Both the position numbers and the translations under genes were made by a program. Shown here in pieces: positions 39,054 through 48,911 of a stretch of DNA of 61,466 nucleotides. The stretch lies in assembly GCA_005882215.1 (NCBI GenBank), contig VBCK01000118.1, forward strand, positions 1-61,466. Direction: 5' to 3'. Numbering within the stretch: position 1 is the first letter of the stretch; each line of letters opens with the position of its first letter. Source of the stretch: Betaproteobacteria bacterium (GTDB lineage Bacteria; Pseudomonadota; Gammaproteobacteria; Burkholderiales; Burkholderiaceae_F). Under the pieces are notes generated by a model, which saw nothing but the letters and a program-made list of their open reading frames with translations, ran no database searches and was not told where the DNA came from.

Positions 39054-39059
39054 TATAAT
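39054..39059 (+). promoter_or_regulatory. -10 box of the rpsB promoter
   Basis: A perfect TATAAT on the plus strand, 175 bases before the rpsB ATG. No good -35 hexamer stands 16-18 bases upstream, so recognition may depend on an activator or flanking sequence. The transcript would carry a leader of about 165 nt. Confidence 0.6.
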
Positions 39060-39072
39060 ACCCGGCTTCACG

Positions 39073-39108
39073 GGGCTGGCCCGTCGCTGCAGTGGAGCGG
39101 ACCAGCCC
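39073..39108 (+). promoter_or_regulatory. Leader hairpin with U-rich tail upstream of rpsB
   Basis: GGGCTGG (39073-39079) pairs with CCAGCCC (39102-39108), with an inner CGCTGC/GAGCG helix, followed by CTTTGATTTGTTT. It has the shape of an intrinsic terminator/attenuator. In E. coli the map-rpsB gap also yields a structured leader RNA (t44), and S2 represses its own mRNA. Confidence 0.5.
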
Positions 39109-39165
39109 TTTGATTTGTTTCGAAGTTCTGACAGCGCGCGCACCGCCACCAAGGTGCTGCCTGGC

Positions 39166-39199
39166 GGGGAGCGAGTCCGCTCCCCGGCGAGCGGACTCG
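39166..39199 (+). promoter_or_regulatory. Pair of mutually exclusive hairpins before the rpsB ribosome site
   Basis: Hairpin 1 pairs GGGGAGCG (39166-39173) with CGCTCCCC (39178-39185). Hairpin 2 pairs CGAGTCCGCT (39172-39181) with AGCGGACTCG (39190-39199). They share bases 39172-39181, so only one can form at a time. The GGAGAG ribosome site begins at 39222. This geometry suits a translational or S2-feedback switch. Confidence 0.5.
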
Positions 39200-39234
39200 G
39201 CGGCTGCGTCGGACCCAACCTTGGAGAGAGCACT

Positions 39235-39990
39235 ATGTCAGTGACGATGCGCCAGATGCTGGAAGCAGGCGTCCATTTCGGGCATCAGACCCGATTCTGG
39301 AACCCGAAAATGGCACCCTTCATTTTCGGCCAGCGCAACAGGATCCACATCATCAATCTCGAGCGTACGCTGGACCAGTTCGTCGCGGCGACCCGGTTCA
39401 CCCGCCAGCTGGCCGCCAATCGAGGCACGATGCTGTTTGTCGGGACCAAGCGCCAGGCGCGGGAGATCCTGGTGGAGGAAGCGCACCGGTCCGGCATGCC
39501 GTTTGTCGATCAGCGATGGCTGGGCGGGATGCTGACGAATTACAAGACGATCAAGACCTCGATCAAGCGGCTGAAGGAGATGGAGCAGACCAAGGAGGAG
39601 GGCGGGCTGGATCGGATGCCGAAAAAAGAGGGGCTGCATTTTCAGCGGGAGATCGACAAGCTGAACAAGGCGATCGGCGGCATCAAGGAGATGAACGCGC
39701 TGCCCGACGCGTTGTTCGTGATCGACGTCGGGTACCACAAGATCGCGATCGCCGAGGCGAACAAGCTCGGTATTCCGGTGGTCGGGGTGGTCGATACCAA
39801 CCATTCTCCGGAGGGCATTGCGTACGTGATCCCGGGCAACGACGACTCCAGTCGCGCGGTTCGCCTGTATGCGCGTGGGGTCGCCGATGCGATCCTGGAG
39901 GGCAAGGCCAATGCGTCGCTGGGGGTCGTTGCGAGCGTGACCGACGACGAGTTCGTCGAAGTCAGCGAGGACTCCGGCCCGGAAGCCTGA
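39235..39990 (+). CDS. rpsB: 30S ribosomal protein S2
   Basis: 251 residues. It opens [24 protein letters not shown] and contains [24 protein letters not shown] and [28 protein letters not shown], all conserved in S2. A component of the small subunit, contacting S1 and the mRNA exit region. The ATG at 39235 follows GGAGAG. First gene of the rpsB-tsf-pyrH-frr run, with a structured leader of about 165 nt. Confidence 0.98.
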   Translation: MSVTMRQMLEAGVHFGHQTRFWNPKMAPFIFGQRNRIHIINLERTLDQFVAATRFTRQLAANRGTMLFVGTKRQAREILVEEAHRSGMPFVDQRWLGGMLTNYKTIKTSIKRLKEMEQTKEEGGLDRMPKKEGLHFQREIDKLNKAIGGIKEMNALPDALFVIDVGYHKIAIAEANKLGIPVVGVVDTNHSPEGIAYVIPGNDDSSRAVRLYARGVADAILEGKANASLGVVASVTDDEFVEVSEDSGPEA

Positions 39991-40043
39991 GTTGCCGTCT
40001 GAGCCGGGGCGAGCCGGTTGAGCGATTGGCAGTCCGATTCGAT

Positions 40044-40059
40044 GGGGGCGGTCGCCCCC
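40044..40059 (+). terminator. Intercistronic rpsB-tsf stem-loop
   Basis: GGGGGC/GCCCCC around a GGTC loop, followed by TCTCTG. There is no true U-run, so it is more likely a partial attenuator or processing/stability hairpin than a full stop. It lies 54 bases after rpsB and 34 bases before tsf. Confidence 0.45.
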
Positions 40060-40093
40060 TCTCTGCGCAATGAACGCATGGAAGGACTCAACG

Positions 40094-40972
40094 ATGGCCG
40101 AGGTGACCGCGGGCATGGTCAAGGAATTGCGCGAAAAGACCGATGCGCCGATGATGGAGTGCAAGAAAGCGCTGGCCGAAGCACAGGGCAACATGGCCAG
40201 GGCCGAGGAGATCCTGCGGGTCAAGCTGGGTAACAAGGCCGCCAAGGCGTCGACCCGGGTCGCGGCCGAAGGCATCGTGGCGATCGATGTGGGCGCGTCC
40301 GGCAAGGTCGGCTCGATCGTCGAGGTGAATTGCGAGACCGACTTCGTGGCCAAGAACGAGGAGTTCCAGGCGTTCGCCCGGGCGCTGGCCGCTCTGGTGA
40401 TGGCGCGCGCGCCGGCCGATGTGGCCGCGCTGGCGGCGCTTCCGCTGCGAAGCACGAGTGTCGAGGCCGAACGCATCGCGCTGATCGGTAAGATCGGGGA
40501 AAACATCTCGATTCGCCGGTTTGCCCGGCTTCAGGCCGTCGGCCGACTCCTGAGCTACGTGCACGGCGGATCGAAGATCGGCGTGCTGGTGGACCTGACC
40601 GGGGGCGACGACACGCTGGGCAAGGACCTGGCGATGCACATCGCAGCCGGAAAGCCCAGGTCGCTGCGGGCCGACGGCGTGCCGGCCGAAGACATCGCGC
40701 GCGAGCGGTCGATCGCGCAGCAGAAGGCGGCCGAGTCCGGCAAGCCGGCCGAAATTCAGGCCAAGATGACCGAGGGGGCGGTTCAGAAGTACCTGAAGGA
40801 GGTGACGCTGCTCGGGCAGCCGTTCGTGAAGGACGACAAGCTGTCGGTCGAGCAACTGCTGAAGCAGAAGGGCGCCACGGTCAACGCATTCGCGCTGTTG
40901 GTCGTGGGCGAGGGCATCGAGAAGCGGCCGGACGATTTTGCGGCCGAAGTCGCTGCGGCGGCGCGCCGTTAA
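40094..40972 (+). CDS. tsf: Elongation factor Ts
   Basis: 292 residues. [20 protein letters not shown] is the UBA-like N-terminal domain; ECKKALAEA and [16 protein letters not shown] (the Thr-Asp-Phe-Val motif that contacts EF-Tu) follow. The GDP/GTP exchange factor for EF-Tu. The ATG at 40094 is chosen because GAAGGA lies before it and it gives the conserved N-terminus; an upstream in-frame start adds eight unrelated residues. Confidence 0.98.
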   Translation: MAEVTAGMVKELREKTDAPMMECKKALAEAQGNMARAEEILRVKLGNKAAKASTRVAAEGIVAIDVGASGKVGSIVEVNCETDFVAKNEEFQAFARALAALVMARAPADVAALAALPLRSTSVEAERIALIGKIGENISIRRFARLQAVGRLLSYVHGGSKIGVLVDLTGGDDTLGKDLAMHIAAGKPRSLRADGVPAEDIARERSIAQQKAAESGKPAEIQAKMTEGAVQKYLKEVTLLGQPFVKDDKLSVEQLLKQKGATVNAFALLVVGEGIEKRPDDFAAEVAAAARR

Positions 40973-41006
40973 GCGGCCGGCAGCGCCACAACAAGAGACA
41001 GGTGCA

Positions 41007-41726
41007 ATGAACATCGAGCGCCGCTACCGGCGCGTTCTGCTGAAGCTCTCCGGCGAGGCATTGATGGGGGAGCAGGCGTTCGGCATCAGCCGGACCACGA
41101 TTGAAGAAATGGTCCAGGACATCGCCCGGGTGGTCCGGCTCGAAGTCGAGCTGGCGATCGTGATCGGCGGCGGCAACATCTTCCGCGGGGTGGCGCTCGG
41201 AGCGAGCGGGATGGAGCGCGCGACCGCCGACTACATGGGCATGATGGCGACCATCATGAACGCGATGGCCCTGCAGGACGCGATGCAGCGCGCCGGCCTG
41301 GAAGCGCGCGTGCAGTCGGCGCTGAACGTCGAGCAGGTGGTCGAGCCCTATATCCGGCCCAAGGCGATGCGGTATCTGGAGGAAGGCAAAGTCGTGATCT
41401 TCGCCGCCGGAACCGGCAACCCGTTTTTCACCACCGACACGGCGGCGGCGCTGCGCGGCTCGGAGGTGGGCGCGCAGATCGTGCTGAAGGCGACCAAGGT
41501 GGACGGCGTTTACTCGGCCGACCCGAACAAGGATCCGTCGGCCGTGCGCTATACGCGGATCAGCTTCGATGACGCCCTTGCACGCAACCTGCAGATCATG
41601 GACGCGACGGCCTTTGCGCTGTGTCGTGACCAGCGACTGCCGATCCGGGTCTTCAACATCGCCAAACCGGGCGCGCTGCTGCGGGCCGTGCTGGGCGAAG
41701 ACGAGGGTACTCTGGTATACGTCTGA
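41007..41726 (+). CDS. pyrH: UMP kinase
   Basis: 239 residues of the amino-acid kinase fold. [41 protein letters not shown] and [16 protein letters not shown] are PyrH hallmarks. It phosphorylates UMP to UDP and is usually GTP-activated and UTP-inhibited. It lies between tsf (34-base gap) and frr (57-base gap) on one strand, the conserved bacterial order. Confidence 0.98.
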   Translation: MNIERRYRRVLLKLSGEALMGEQAFGISRTTIEEMVQDIARVVRLEVELAIVIGGGNIFRGVALGASGMERATADYMGMMATIMNAMALQDAMQRAGLEARVQSALNVEQVVEPYIRPKAMRYLEEGKVVIFAAGTGNPFFTTDTAAALRGSEVGAQIVLKATKVDGVYSADPNKDPSAVRYTRISFDDALARNLQIMDATAFALCRDQRLPIRVFNIAKPGALLRAVLGEDEGTLVYV

Positions 41727-41783
41727 ACCGCGGGCACGGTTCCGAGGCCACGTGCGGCTTCGGGGTTGGCGAGGAGGCAGCGC

Positions 41784-42344
41784 ATGAAACCGACCGAGAT
41801 ACGTAGTTCGACCGAGCAGAAGATGCTCAAGAGTGTCGAGTCCTTGAAGCATGACCTGGCGAAGATCCGAACCGGCCGCGCGCACACCGGGCTGCTGGAC
41901 CACATACAGGTCGAGTACTACGGTTCGATGGTTCCGCTCAGCCAGGTCGCCAACGTGGGACTGGCCGATGCCCGGACCATCACCGTGCAGCCGTGGGAAA
42001 AGAAGATGCTGACGGTGATCGAAAAGGCGATCCGGGAATCGGATCTGGGGCTGAATCCGGCCTCGCAGGGCGAGCTGCTGCGCATCCCGATGCCGCCGCT
42101 CACCGAGGAGCGGCGGCGCGAGATGACCAAGGTCGTGCGGCACGAAGGCGAGAACGCGCGGGTGGCGGTTCGCAATCTGCGGCGCGACGCGATTCACCAG
42201 CTGAAGGAAATGCTGAAGAAAAAGGAGGTTTCCGAGGACGACGAGCGGCGCGCACAGGACGAGGTGCAGAAGCTCACGGACCGATTCGTCGGCGAGATCG
42301 ACAAGCTGGTCGCCGAAAAGGAAAAAGAGCTGATGACGGTCTGA
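41784..42344 (+). CDS. frr: Ribosome recycling factor
   Basis: 186 residues. [47 protein letters not shown] and [17 protein letters not shown] match RRF throughout. With EF-G it splits the post-termination ribosome. The ATG at 41784 follows GGAGG; an in-frame upstream start would include the ribosome site itself. Confidence 0.98.
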   Translation: MKPTEIRSSTEQKMLKSVESLKHDLAKIRTGRAHTGLLDHIQVEYYGSMVPLSQVANVGLADARTITVQPWEKKMLTVIEKAIRESDLGLNPASQGELLRIPMPPLTEERRREMTKVVRHEGENARVAVRNLRRDAIHQLKEMLKKKEVSEDDERRAQDEVQKLTDRFVGEIDKLVAEKEKELMTV

Positions 42345-42379
42345 GATGCGTGCCATTCGATGACAGGGGCCGCGCACCG

Positions 42380-43120
42380 GTGAACTCGCCGAATTCCGAC
42401 GCGGTCGTACCCCCGCGCCACGTTGCCGTGATCATGGACGGCAACGGTCGCTGGGCCACCGCACGGCATCTGCCTCGGGCAGCCGGACACTCGCGCGGCG
42501 TGGAGGCGGTCCGCTCGACCATCGAGACCTGCGCGCGGCGCGGAGTGGAATACCTGACCCTTTTCGCGTTCAGCTCGGAGAACTGGCGCCGGCCGGCCGA
42601 CGAGGTGTCGCTGCTGATGCGTCTTTTCGTCAGTTCATTGCAGCGCGAGGTCGGCCGACTGGTCGAAAACGGTGTGCGGATGCGCGTGGTCGGGCAGGTC
42701 GATTCGCTGGAACCGGAATTGCGGCGCCTGATCCGGGATGCCGAGGATCGCACCGAGGGCAACGAACGGCTGAATCTGACCGTCTGCGCCAGTTATGGAG
42801 GCCGCTGGGACATCGTGCAGGCGGCCCGCGCGCTGGCGAAGCGGGCCGCTCGCGAAGGCAACCTGAGCGCCATCGACGAGCAGCGCTTCGCGGCCGAGCT
42901 GGCGCCGGCGTTTGCTCCGGACCCGGACTTGCTGATCCGCACCGGCGGGGAGCGCAGAATCAGCAATTTCCTGCTGTGGCAAATGGCGTATACCGAGCTG
43001 TACTTCACCGACGTGCTGTGGCCTGACTTCGACGCCGACCAGCTGGAGATCGCGTTCGGGTGGTTCGCCCGTCGCGAACGCCGATTCGGCCGCGTTGAAT
43101 CGACGCTGTCCCGACCATGA
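42380..43120 (+). CDS. uppS: Undecaprenyl diphosphate synthase
   Basis: 246 residues. [13 protein letters not shown] contains the catalytic Asp20; [39 protein letters not shown] and [28 protein letters not shown] complete the cis-prenyltransferase signature. It makes the C55 carrier for peptidoglycan and O-antigen. The GTG at 42380 gives a short family-like N-terminus. cdsA follows after 10 bases. Confidence 0.96.
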   Translation: MNSPNSDAVVPPRHVAVIMDGNGRWATARHLPRAAGHSRGVEAVRSTIETCARRGVEYLTLFAFSSENWRRPADEVSLLMRLFVSSLQREVGRLVENGVRMRVVGQVDSLEPELRRLIRDAEDRTEGNERLNLTVCASYGGRWDIVQAARALAKRAAREGNLSAIDEQRFAAELAPAFAPDPDLLIRTGGERRISNFLLWQMAYTELYFTDVLWPDFDADQLEIAFGWFARRERRFGRVESTLSRP

Positions 43121-43130
43121 GAGCTTCAAC

Positions 43131-43961
43131 GTGCTGCGCACGCGTTTGATCACGGCCGTCGCGCTGCTCGCCCTGATCGGGGCCGCGGCGGCGTGGGGCG
43201 GCACGGCGCTGCTCGCTCTGTTCGCGCTGCTGGTGGCCGCGGCCATGTACGAATGGATGCGGCTTGCGGGCTGCAGCCTGGTCCTTTCCGCGGGCGTGGC
43301 CGCCGTCTATGGGGCGCTTCTGGTCGGCACCTCGGCGCTTGATGTGCGGGCATCGGACGGCGTCAATGCGGCGGCGTCGCTGGCCGCCTGCACGCTGTGG
43401 TGCGGCCTGGGTGCCGCCGTTGGGTGCGCCGAGCGCGGCCGCCTCACGGTCGGGCGCGGCGCGTCGATGATTCTGGCGCTGGCGCTGCTGACGGCCGGAT
43501 GGATGGCGCTCGACAGCCTGCTGCAAAAGGGGCTGCAATGGCTGGTGTCGGTGCTGGCTGTGGTCTGGATCGCGGACATCGCGGCCTACTTCACCGGCCG
43601 GGCCCTCGGTCGTCACAAGCTGGCGCCGCGGGTGAGCCCCGGCAAGACTTGGGAAGGCGTCTACGGCGCGCTCGCGTTCGTCACAGTGACCGCGTTGGTG
43701 GTTTACGGACGGTGGCCGCATGCACGCCTGTGGTCCAACCATCTGCTGGCAGAGGTGGCCTGGCCATTCGCGTTGGCTGCCTTGTGGTGCCTGGTGGCGC
43801 TGTCGATCGTCGGCGATCTGTTCGAGAGCCTGTTGAAACGGCAGGCACAGGTCAAAGACAGCGGTCGGCTGCTGCCCGGTCATGGCGGAGTGCTGGATCG
43901 AATCGACGCCACGCTGCCGACGCTTCCTGCCGCAGTACTGATCGATTGGTGGACCCGGTGA
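43131..43961 (+). CDS. cdsA: Phosphatidate cytidylyltransferase
   Basis: 276 residues, mostly membrane helices (VALLALIGAAAAWGGTALLALFALL and others). The C-terminal signature is GDLFESLLKRQAQVKDSG, then LPGHGGVLDRID. It makes CDP-diacylglycerol from phosphatidate and CTP at the inner membrane. The GTG at 43131 matches the family N-terminus LRTRLITAV. Its stop overlaps the dxr GTG (GTGA). Confidence 0.96.
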   Translation: MLRTRLITAVALLALIGAAAAWGGTALLALFALLVAAAMYEWMRLAGCSLVLSAGVAAVYGALLVGTSALDVRASDGVNAAASLAACTLWCGLGAAVGCAERGRLTVGRGASMILALALLTAGWMALDSLLQKGLQWLVSVLAVVWIADIAAYFTGRALGRHKLAPRVSPGKTWEGVYGALAFVTVTALVVYGRWPHARLWSNHLLAEVAWPFALAALWCLVALSIVGDLFESLLKRQAQVKDSGRLLPGHGGVLDRIDATLPTLPAAVLIDWWTR

Positions 43962-45151
43962 GCGACGGCCCGCTGGCCCGGCAGGGCGTGTGCATTCTCG
44001 GGGCGACCGGTTCGATTGGAACCAGCACGCTGGAGGTGCTGGCGCGGCATCCGGACCGCTTCCGGGTAGTCGCCTTGACCGCGCACTCGAACGTCGATCA
44101 ACTGATCGGGCTGTGTCGCCGCTTCGAGCCCGAGCTGGCGGCGATCGGCGATGCGCGGCAAACCGCGCTGCTGGCCGAGGGCCTGCGCAAGGCGGACCTG
44201 CGTACGGCGGCGGTCGGCGGCGCCGCAGGCCTGGTGCAGGCCGCGTGCCTGGAGTCGGCCGATTGCGTGGTGGCCGCGATCGTGGGCGCCGCCGGACTGA
44301 GCGCTACGCTGGCGGCGGCGCGCGCCGGCAAGCGACTGCTGCTGGCGAACAAGGAAGCCATCGTGTGCGCCGGCTCGCTGCTGATCGAGGCGGTGCGCAA
44401 CAGCCGGGGCAGCCTGCTGCCGGTCGACAGCGAGCACAATGCGATCCACCAGTGCCTGGCCGCGGCGCGGGACGCCCACCACGCGGTCAAGCGCCTGATC
44501 CTGACCGCCTCGGGCGGGCCGTTTCTGAGGCGCGCCGATCTGGCCGGCGTGACGCCCGAACAGGCGTGCGCTCATCCGAAATGGAATATGGGTCGCAAGA
44601 TCTCGGTGGACTCGGCCACGTTGATGAACAAGGGCCTCGAGGTGATCGAGGCGAACTGGCTGTTCGGCTTCGAGCCGGAGCAGATCGACGTGGTGATCCA
44701 TCCGCAAAGCGTGATTCATTCGATGGTGGAATTCGTCGATGGGTCGGTGCTGGCGCAGATGGGCACGCCGGACATGCGCACACCGATCGCCTATGCGCTC
44801 GGATTTCCCGAGCGGATCAGCAGCGGCTCGCCCCGCCTCGATCTGCTGCAGGCCGGTCCCTTGCAGTTCGAAGCCCCGGACCAGCACCGCTTCCCCTGCC
44901 TGCGATTGGCGTACCAGGCGCTGCAGGCCGGCCCGTCCGCCTGCATCGCTCTGAACGCGGCCAACGAGGTGGCGGTCGACTCTTTTTTGAAACGCGAGCT
45001 GCCGTTTGCTCGAATCCCTGCCGTGATCCAGGAGGTGCTCGTCGCCAGTCGGGGCGCGCCGCCGGATTCGGTCGAGGCGATCCTCGACCTCGATGACGGG
45101 GCCCGCCGCCAGGCTCGATCGGTACTGACGAAAAAAATATGGGCTTCCTGA
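43958..45151 (+). CDS. dxr: 1-deoxy-D-xylulose 5-phosphate reductoisomerase
   Basis: 397 residues. NADPH loop ILGATGSIGTSTLEVL (13-28), LANKEAIVCAG, LPVDSEHNAIHQCL with metal-binding Asp/Glu, ILTASGGPFL, HPKWNMGRKISVDSATLMNKGLE and HPQSVIHSMVEF. It makes MEP, the first committed intermediate for isoprenoids, feeding UppS encoded two genes upstream. Start GTG overlapping cdsA; its end overlaps rseP by 13 bases. Confidence 0.98.
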   Translation: MSDGPLARQGVCILGATGSIGTSTLEVLARHPDRFRVVALTAHSNVDQLIGLCRRFEPELAAIGDARQTALLAEGLRKADLRTAAVGGAAGLVQAACLESADCVVAAIVGAAGLSATLAAARAGKRLLLANKEAIVCAGSLLIEAVRNSRGSLLPVDSEHNAIHQCLAAARDAHHAVKRLILTASGGPFLRRADLAGVTPEQACAHPKWNMGRKISVDSATLMNKGLEVIEANWLFGFEPEQIDVVIHPQSVIHSMVEFVDGSVLAQMGTPDMRTPIAYALGFPERISSGSPRLDLLQAGPLQFEAPDQHRFPCLRLAYQALQAGPSACIALNAANEVAVDSFLKRELPFARIPAVIQEVLVASRGAPPDSVEAILDLDDGARRQARSVLTKKIWAS

Positions 45152-46482
45152 CCACGATTCCGGCTTTCCTGGTGGCGCTCGGTCTGTTGATCGTCGTGCA
45201 CGAGCTCGGTCATTTCTGGATGGCGCGCTGGTGCGGCGTCAAGGTGCTGCGGTTCTCGGTCGGGTTCGGCCGGCCGATCGCGCGCTGGGTCCGAGGCGCG
45301 GACCGGACCGAATGGGTGATCGCCGTGGTGCCGTTGGGCGGCTACGTGAAGATGCTGGACGAGCGCGAGACCGAGTCCGGACCGATCGATCCGTCGGAGC
45401 TGCCGCGTGCCTTCAACCGGCAGCCGGTGCTGCGGCGTGCTGCCATCGTGGCAGCCGGCCCGGTGGCCAATCTGCTGTTTGCCGTGCTGATCTACGTCGT
45501 ACTCAATCTGATCGGGACCACGGACATCAGGGCGGTCGTGGGTCAGCCCGAGGCGGGAACGCCGGCTGCGGCCGCGGGGCTGGCGGAAGGCGACCTGGTG
45601 CTCCGGATGGGCGATCGCCCGATACGGTCCTGGAACGACCTGCGCTGGTCCGTGCTGCAGCAGGCGAGCGACCACGCACGCCCGCAACTCGTGGTGCGCG
45701 GCTCCAACGGAGCCGAGCGAACGGTGCAGCTGGACCTGGGCGGCGTCGATACGGATCGGCTCGACAGCGACTGGTTCACCCGCATCGGCATTCACCCGGG
45801 CGATCCGGAGCCGATCATCAGGGCGCTGGCGCCGGGCGATCCGGCTGCGATGGCGGGTCTGCAGGTCGGGGACCGGATCGTGTCGATCGACGCAGACGCC
45901 GTCAAGTCGGCCGCCGACGTGAGCCGGCGCGTTCGCGCCGCCCCGCATCGTCGGTTGCAGTTGCAGATCGAACGCAACGGGCGCGAGCTGCAGATCCCGG
46001 TCACGCCGGTCGAAGCCGTCGTGGGTGGGCAACACATCGGGCGCGTCGGCATCGATTTTCGGGACCCGATCCTGGTGCGCGACGGACCGGCTCAGGCGGT
46101 GGCGCATGCCGTGGGCAGGACGTGGGAGACCTCCTGGTTCTCGCTGCGGATGTTCGGTCGGATGGTGATCGGTCGTGCGTCGTGGCACAACCTGTCGGGT
46201 CCCGTGACGATCGCCGACGTCGCGGGGCAGAGCGCACGCATCGGTCTGTTCGCTTACATGAGCTTCCTGGCACTGGTGTCGATCAGCCTGGGCGTGCTGA
46301 ACCTGTTGCCGGTTCCAGTGCTCGACGGCGGGCACTTGCTGTACTATGCGATCGAGGTTGTGACAGGCAGCCCTCCCTCGCCGACATGGCTTGAACTGGG
46401 ACAGCGCGTAGGGATCGGGCTGCTCGTCGTTTTGACCGCATTGGCCCTGTACAACGACTTGAGCCGACTGCTTTTCCAGTAG
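45139..46482 (+). CDS. rseP: Site-2 zinc protease RseP
   Basis: 447 residues. HELGH (21-25) in the first membrane helix supplies the zinc ligands, with a second metal motif NLLPVPVLDGGHLLYY near the C-terminus. Two PDZ-like domains lie between (about 115-190 and 205-280). It cuts anti-sigma RseA inside the membrane to release sigma-E when barrel assembly fails, which fits its place immediately before bamA. The ATG lies within dxr, so the two are translationally coupled. Confidence 0.97.
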   Translation: MGFLTTIPAFLVALGLLIVVHELGHFWMARWCGVKVLRFSVGFGRPIARWVRGADRTEWVIAVVPLGGYVKMLDERETESGPIDPSELPRAFNRQPVLRRAAIVAAGPVANLLFAVLIYVVLNLIGTTDIRAVVGQPEAGTPAAAAGLAEGDLVLRMGDRPIRSWNDLRWSVLQQASDHARPQLVVRGSNGAERTVQLDLGGVDTDRLDSDWFTRIGIHPGDPEPIIRALAPGDPAAMAGLQVGDRIVSIDADAVKSAADVSRRVRAAPHRRLQLQIERNGRELQIPVTPVEAVVGGQHIGRVGIDFRDPILVRDGPAQAVAHAVGRTWETSWFSLRMFGRMVIGRASWHNLSGPVTIADVAGQSARIGLFAYMSFLALVSISLGVLNLLPVPVLDGGHLLYYAIEVVTGSPPSPTWLELGQRVGIGLLVVLTALALYNDLSRLLFQ

Positions 46483-46511
46483 GCGCGAACAAGGGTCGTG
46501 CGGTCCCCGGT

Positions 46512-48860
46512 GTGGATGGGCTCGACGTCGCAGCACGGCAGGCAGATTCCTTGATACGCCGCAGCACCCGCTTGTCCGTGGCGACGCGAAGCTTGTGCCT
46601 CGCGCTGAGCCTCGCATTCGCGCAAGGCAGCCCGCTCGCACAATCCGAAGGCCGGGACTTCGTGATCCGCGACATACGGGTCGAGGGCGCCCAGCGAACC
46701 GACGTCGGCACCGTGTTCGGCTACCTTCCGCTGCGCGTCGGCGACCACTACGACCCGGGCAAGGGAATCGCGGCGATCCGGGCCTTGTACGCCTCGGGGC
46801 TGTTCAAGGACGTGCGGCTCGAGGCCGACGGCGACGTGCTGGTGGTCGTGATCGAGGAGCGACCGGCGATCGCAGCGATCGAGCTGGTCGGCATGAAGGA
46901 GTTCGACAAGGACACCGTAAAGAAGTCGCTGAAGGACGTGGGCTTGGCCGAGGCCCGCATCTACGACCGTTCGCTGCTGGATCGGGCCGAGCAGGAGCTG
47001 AAGCGGCAATACCTCTCGCGCGGCCGCTACGGCGTGAAGGTCAAGACCACCGTGAGCCCGCTGGAGCGCAATCGGGTCAACATCTCGATCTCGGTCGACG
47101 AAGGCGAGGTCGCTCGGATCCGCGTCATCCGGTTCACCGGAAACCACGCGTTTTCGGATTCGACCTTGCGCGACCAGATGGAGTTGTCGACGCCCGGCTG
47201 GCTGACCTGGTACACCGGGCACGACAAATACGCCCGTCAGAAGCTGCAGGCCGACGAGGAGACACTGCGTTCGTTCTACCTGGCACGCGGCTACCTCGAC
47301 TTCAACATCGAGTCCACCCAGGTATCGATCAGTCCCGACAAGAAGGACATCCAGATCACGATCAACATCCTGGAAGGCGAGCGCTACCGCGTCTCGGGAA
47401 TCAAGCTCGCCGGCGAGCTGCTCGGTCTGGATGCGGAGTTGTCCAAGCTGATCGACGTCAAACCCGGGGAGGTCTACAACGGCGAACGAGTCAACGCGAT
47501 CGCCAAGGCCGTGACCGACCGCCTCAGCGTGCTGGGCTATGCATTCGCGAACGCCAACCCGGTGCCCGACGCCAACAAGGAAAAGCGCGAAGTGGCGTTC
47601 ACCATCCTGGTGGATCCGGGTCGGCGCGCCTACGTCCGGCACGTGAACATATCCGGCAACACGCGCACGCGCGACGAGGTGATACGGCGCGAGATCCGGC
47701 AGTTCGAGTCCGGCTGGTTCGACTCGGAGAAGGTGAAACTGTCGCGCGACCGGATCGATCGGCTCGGCTTCTTCGAGAAGGTCGAAGTCGAGACGCCCGC
47801 GGTTCCGGGAAGCCACGACCAGGTTGACTTGAACGTCACCGTGAAAGAGCGGCCGACTGGAACCATTCAGGCCGGCCTCGGCTACAGCTCGACCGAGCAC
47901 TTGGTCATTTCGGCTGCCTATACGCAGCAGAACGTGCTCGGGACCGGGCACGCGATCGGCGTCCAGCTCAATACCAGCTCGGCCACACGCACGATCGCGC
48001 TGTCCCATGCCGATCCGTACGTCACGATCGACGGCATCAGCCGAAGCGAAGAGATCTTCCGTCGCGATTCGAATCTGGCCAAGCTGGGTCTGGCGACGGT
48101 CGACATCGGCACGACCGGCGGGACGCTGCGCTGGGGAGTTCCGTTCACCGAATTCGATACGATCTTCTTCGGTCTGGGCGTCGAGGCCACGGATATCACG
48201 CTGACCGGCTCCAGTCCTTTCCGCTACATCGACTACGTGAACCGCTTCGGCTCGAGCGCCGGCGCCCTGCTCGCCACCATGGGGTGGTCGCGCGACAGCC
48301 GCGACAACATCCTGACTCCGAACCGGGGGCGCTTCCAGCGCGCCTTTCTTGAAGTCGGCACCCCTGCGCTGGATCTTCAGTACTACAAGCTGACGTACCA
48401 GTTCCAGCAATTCGCGCCGCTAACGAACAAGATCACGGTGGCGTTCAACGGGCAGACGGGGTACGGCGGGGGCTACAGCGGCAAGGACTTTCCCTTGTTC
48501 AAGAACTTCTACGTCGGCGGCATCGGCAGCGTGCGCGGTTTCGAGGCGGGCTCGCTGGGGCCGCGCGACGCCAACGGCGATCCGCTGGGCGGCGTGAAGG
48601 AACTGAACGCCTCGGTCGAGGCCCTGGCTACCCTGCCGGGTGCCGATCGCTCGCTGCGCGGCCTGGTCTTCCTGGACACGGGCGATGTCTGGGGTAGCGG
48701 CGAGGCGGTCCGATTTGGCCAACTGCGGTTGGCCGCGGGCGCGGGGATAGCCTGGATATCCCCGATCGGGCCGCTTAAGCTGAGCCTGGCTCAGCCGTTC
48801 CGCCATCAGCCCGGCGATCGGATCCAGCGCTTCCAGTTCCAGATCGGCACGGGCTTCTAG
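46512..48860 (+). CDS. bamA: Outer-membrane protein assembly factor BamA
   Basis: 782 residues. Signal peptide (SLCLALSLAFAQGSPLAQ), five POTRA domains (about 45-440, first strand FVIRDIRVEGAQRTDVGTVF) and a 16-strand barrel closing in QFQIGTGF. VRGF in GIGSVRGFEAGSLGPRD is the L6 motif. The core of the Bam machine that inserts outer-membrane proteins. No ATG fits: the frame opens at GTG 46512, with a TTG at 46551 as alternative that leaves a more compact signal sequence, so the start is uncertain. Confidence 0.97.
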   Translation: MDGLDVAARQADSLIRRSTRLSVATRSLCLALSLAFAQGSPLAQSEGRDFVIRDIRVEGAQRTDVGTVFGYLPLRVGDHYDPGKGIAAIRALYASGLFKDVRLEADGDVLVVVIEERPAIAAIELVGMKEFDKDTVKKSLKDVGLAEARIYDRSLLDRAEQELKRQYLSRGRYGVKVKTTVSPLERNRVNISISVDEGEVARIRVIRFTGNHAFSDSTLRDQMELSTPGWLTWYTGHDKYARQKLQADEETLRSFYLARGYLDFNIESTQVSISPDKKDIQITINILEGERYRVSGIKLAGELLGLDAELSKLIDVKPGEVYNGERVNAIAKAVTDRLSVLGYAFANANPVPDANKEKREVAFTILVDPGRRAYVRHVNISGNTRTRDEVIRREIRQFESGWFDSEKVKLSRDRIDRLGFFEKVEVETPAVPGSHDQVDLNVTVKERPTGTIQAGLGYSSTEHLVISAAYTQQNVLGTGHAIGVQLNTSSATRTIALSHADPYVTIDGISRSEEIFRRDSNLAKLGLATVDIGTTGGTLRWGVPFTEFDTIFFGLGVEATDITLTGSSPFRYIDYVNRFGSSAGALLATMGWSRDSRDNILTPNRGRFQRAFLEVGTPALDLQYYKLTYQFQQFAPLTNKITVAFNGQTGYGGGYSGKDFPLFKNFYVGGIGSVRGFEAGSLGPRDANGDPLGGVKELNASVEALATLPGADRSLRGLVFLDTGDVWGSGEAVRFGQLRLAAGAGIAWISPIGPLKLSLAQPFRHQPGDRIQRFQFQIGTGF

Positions 48861-48911
48861 TAGGCTGTCAATCTGGCAAAATCGCCTACCCGCACTCGCC
48901 GAGGTTTGCTG

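Noticed and set aside
35974-39990. A 1338-codon plus-strand frame opposite glnD and map
   Set aside because: Only its last 251 codons (rpsB) are a gene. The rest is antisense to glnD and map and shows Gln/His/Arg-rich shadow composition.
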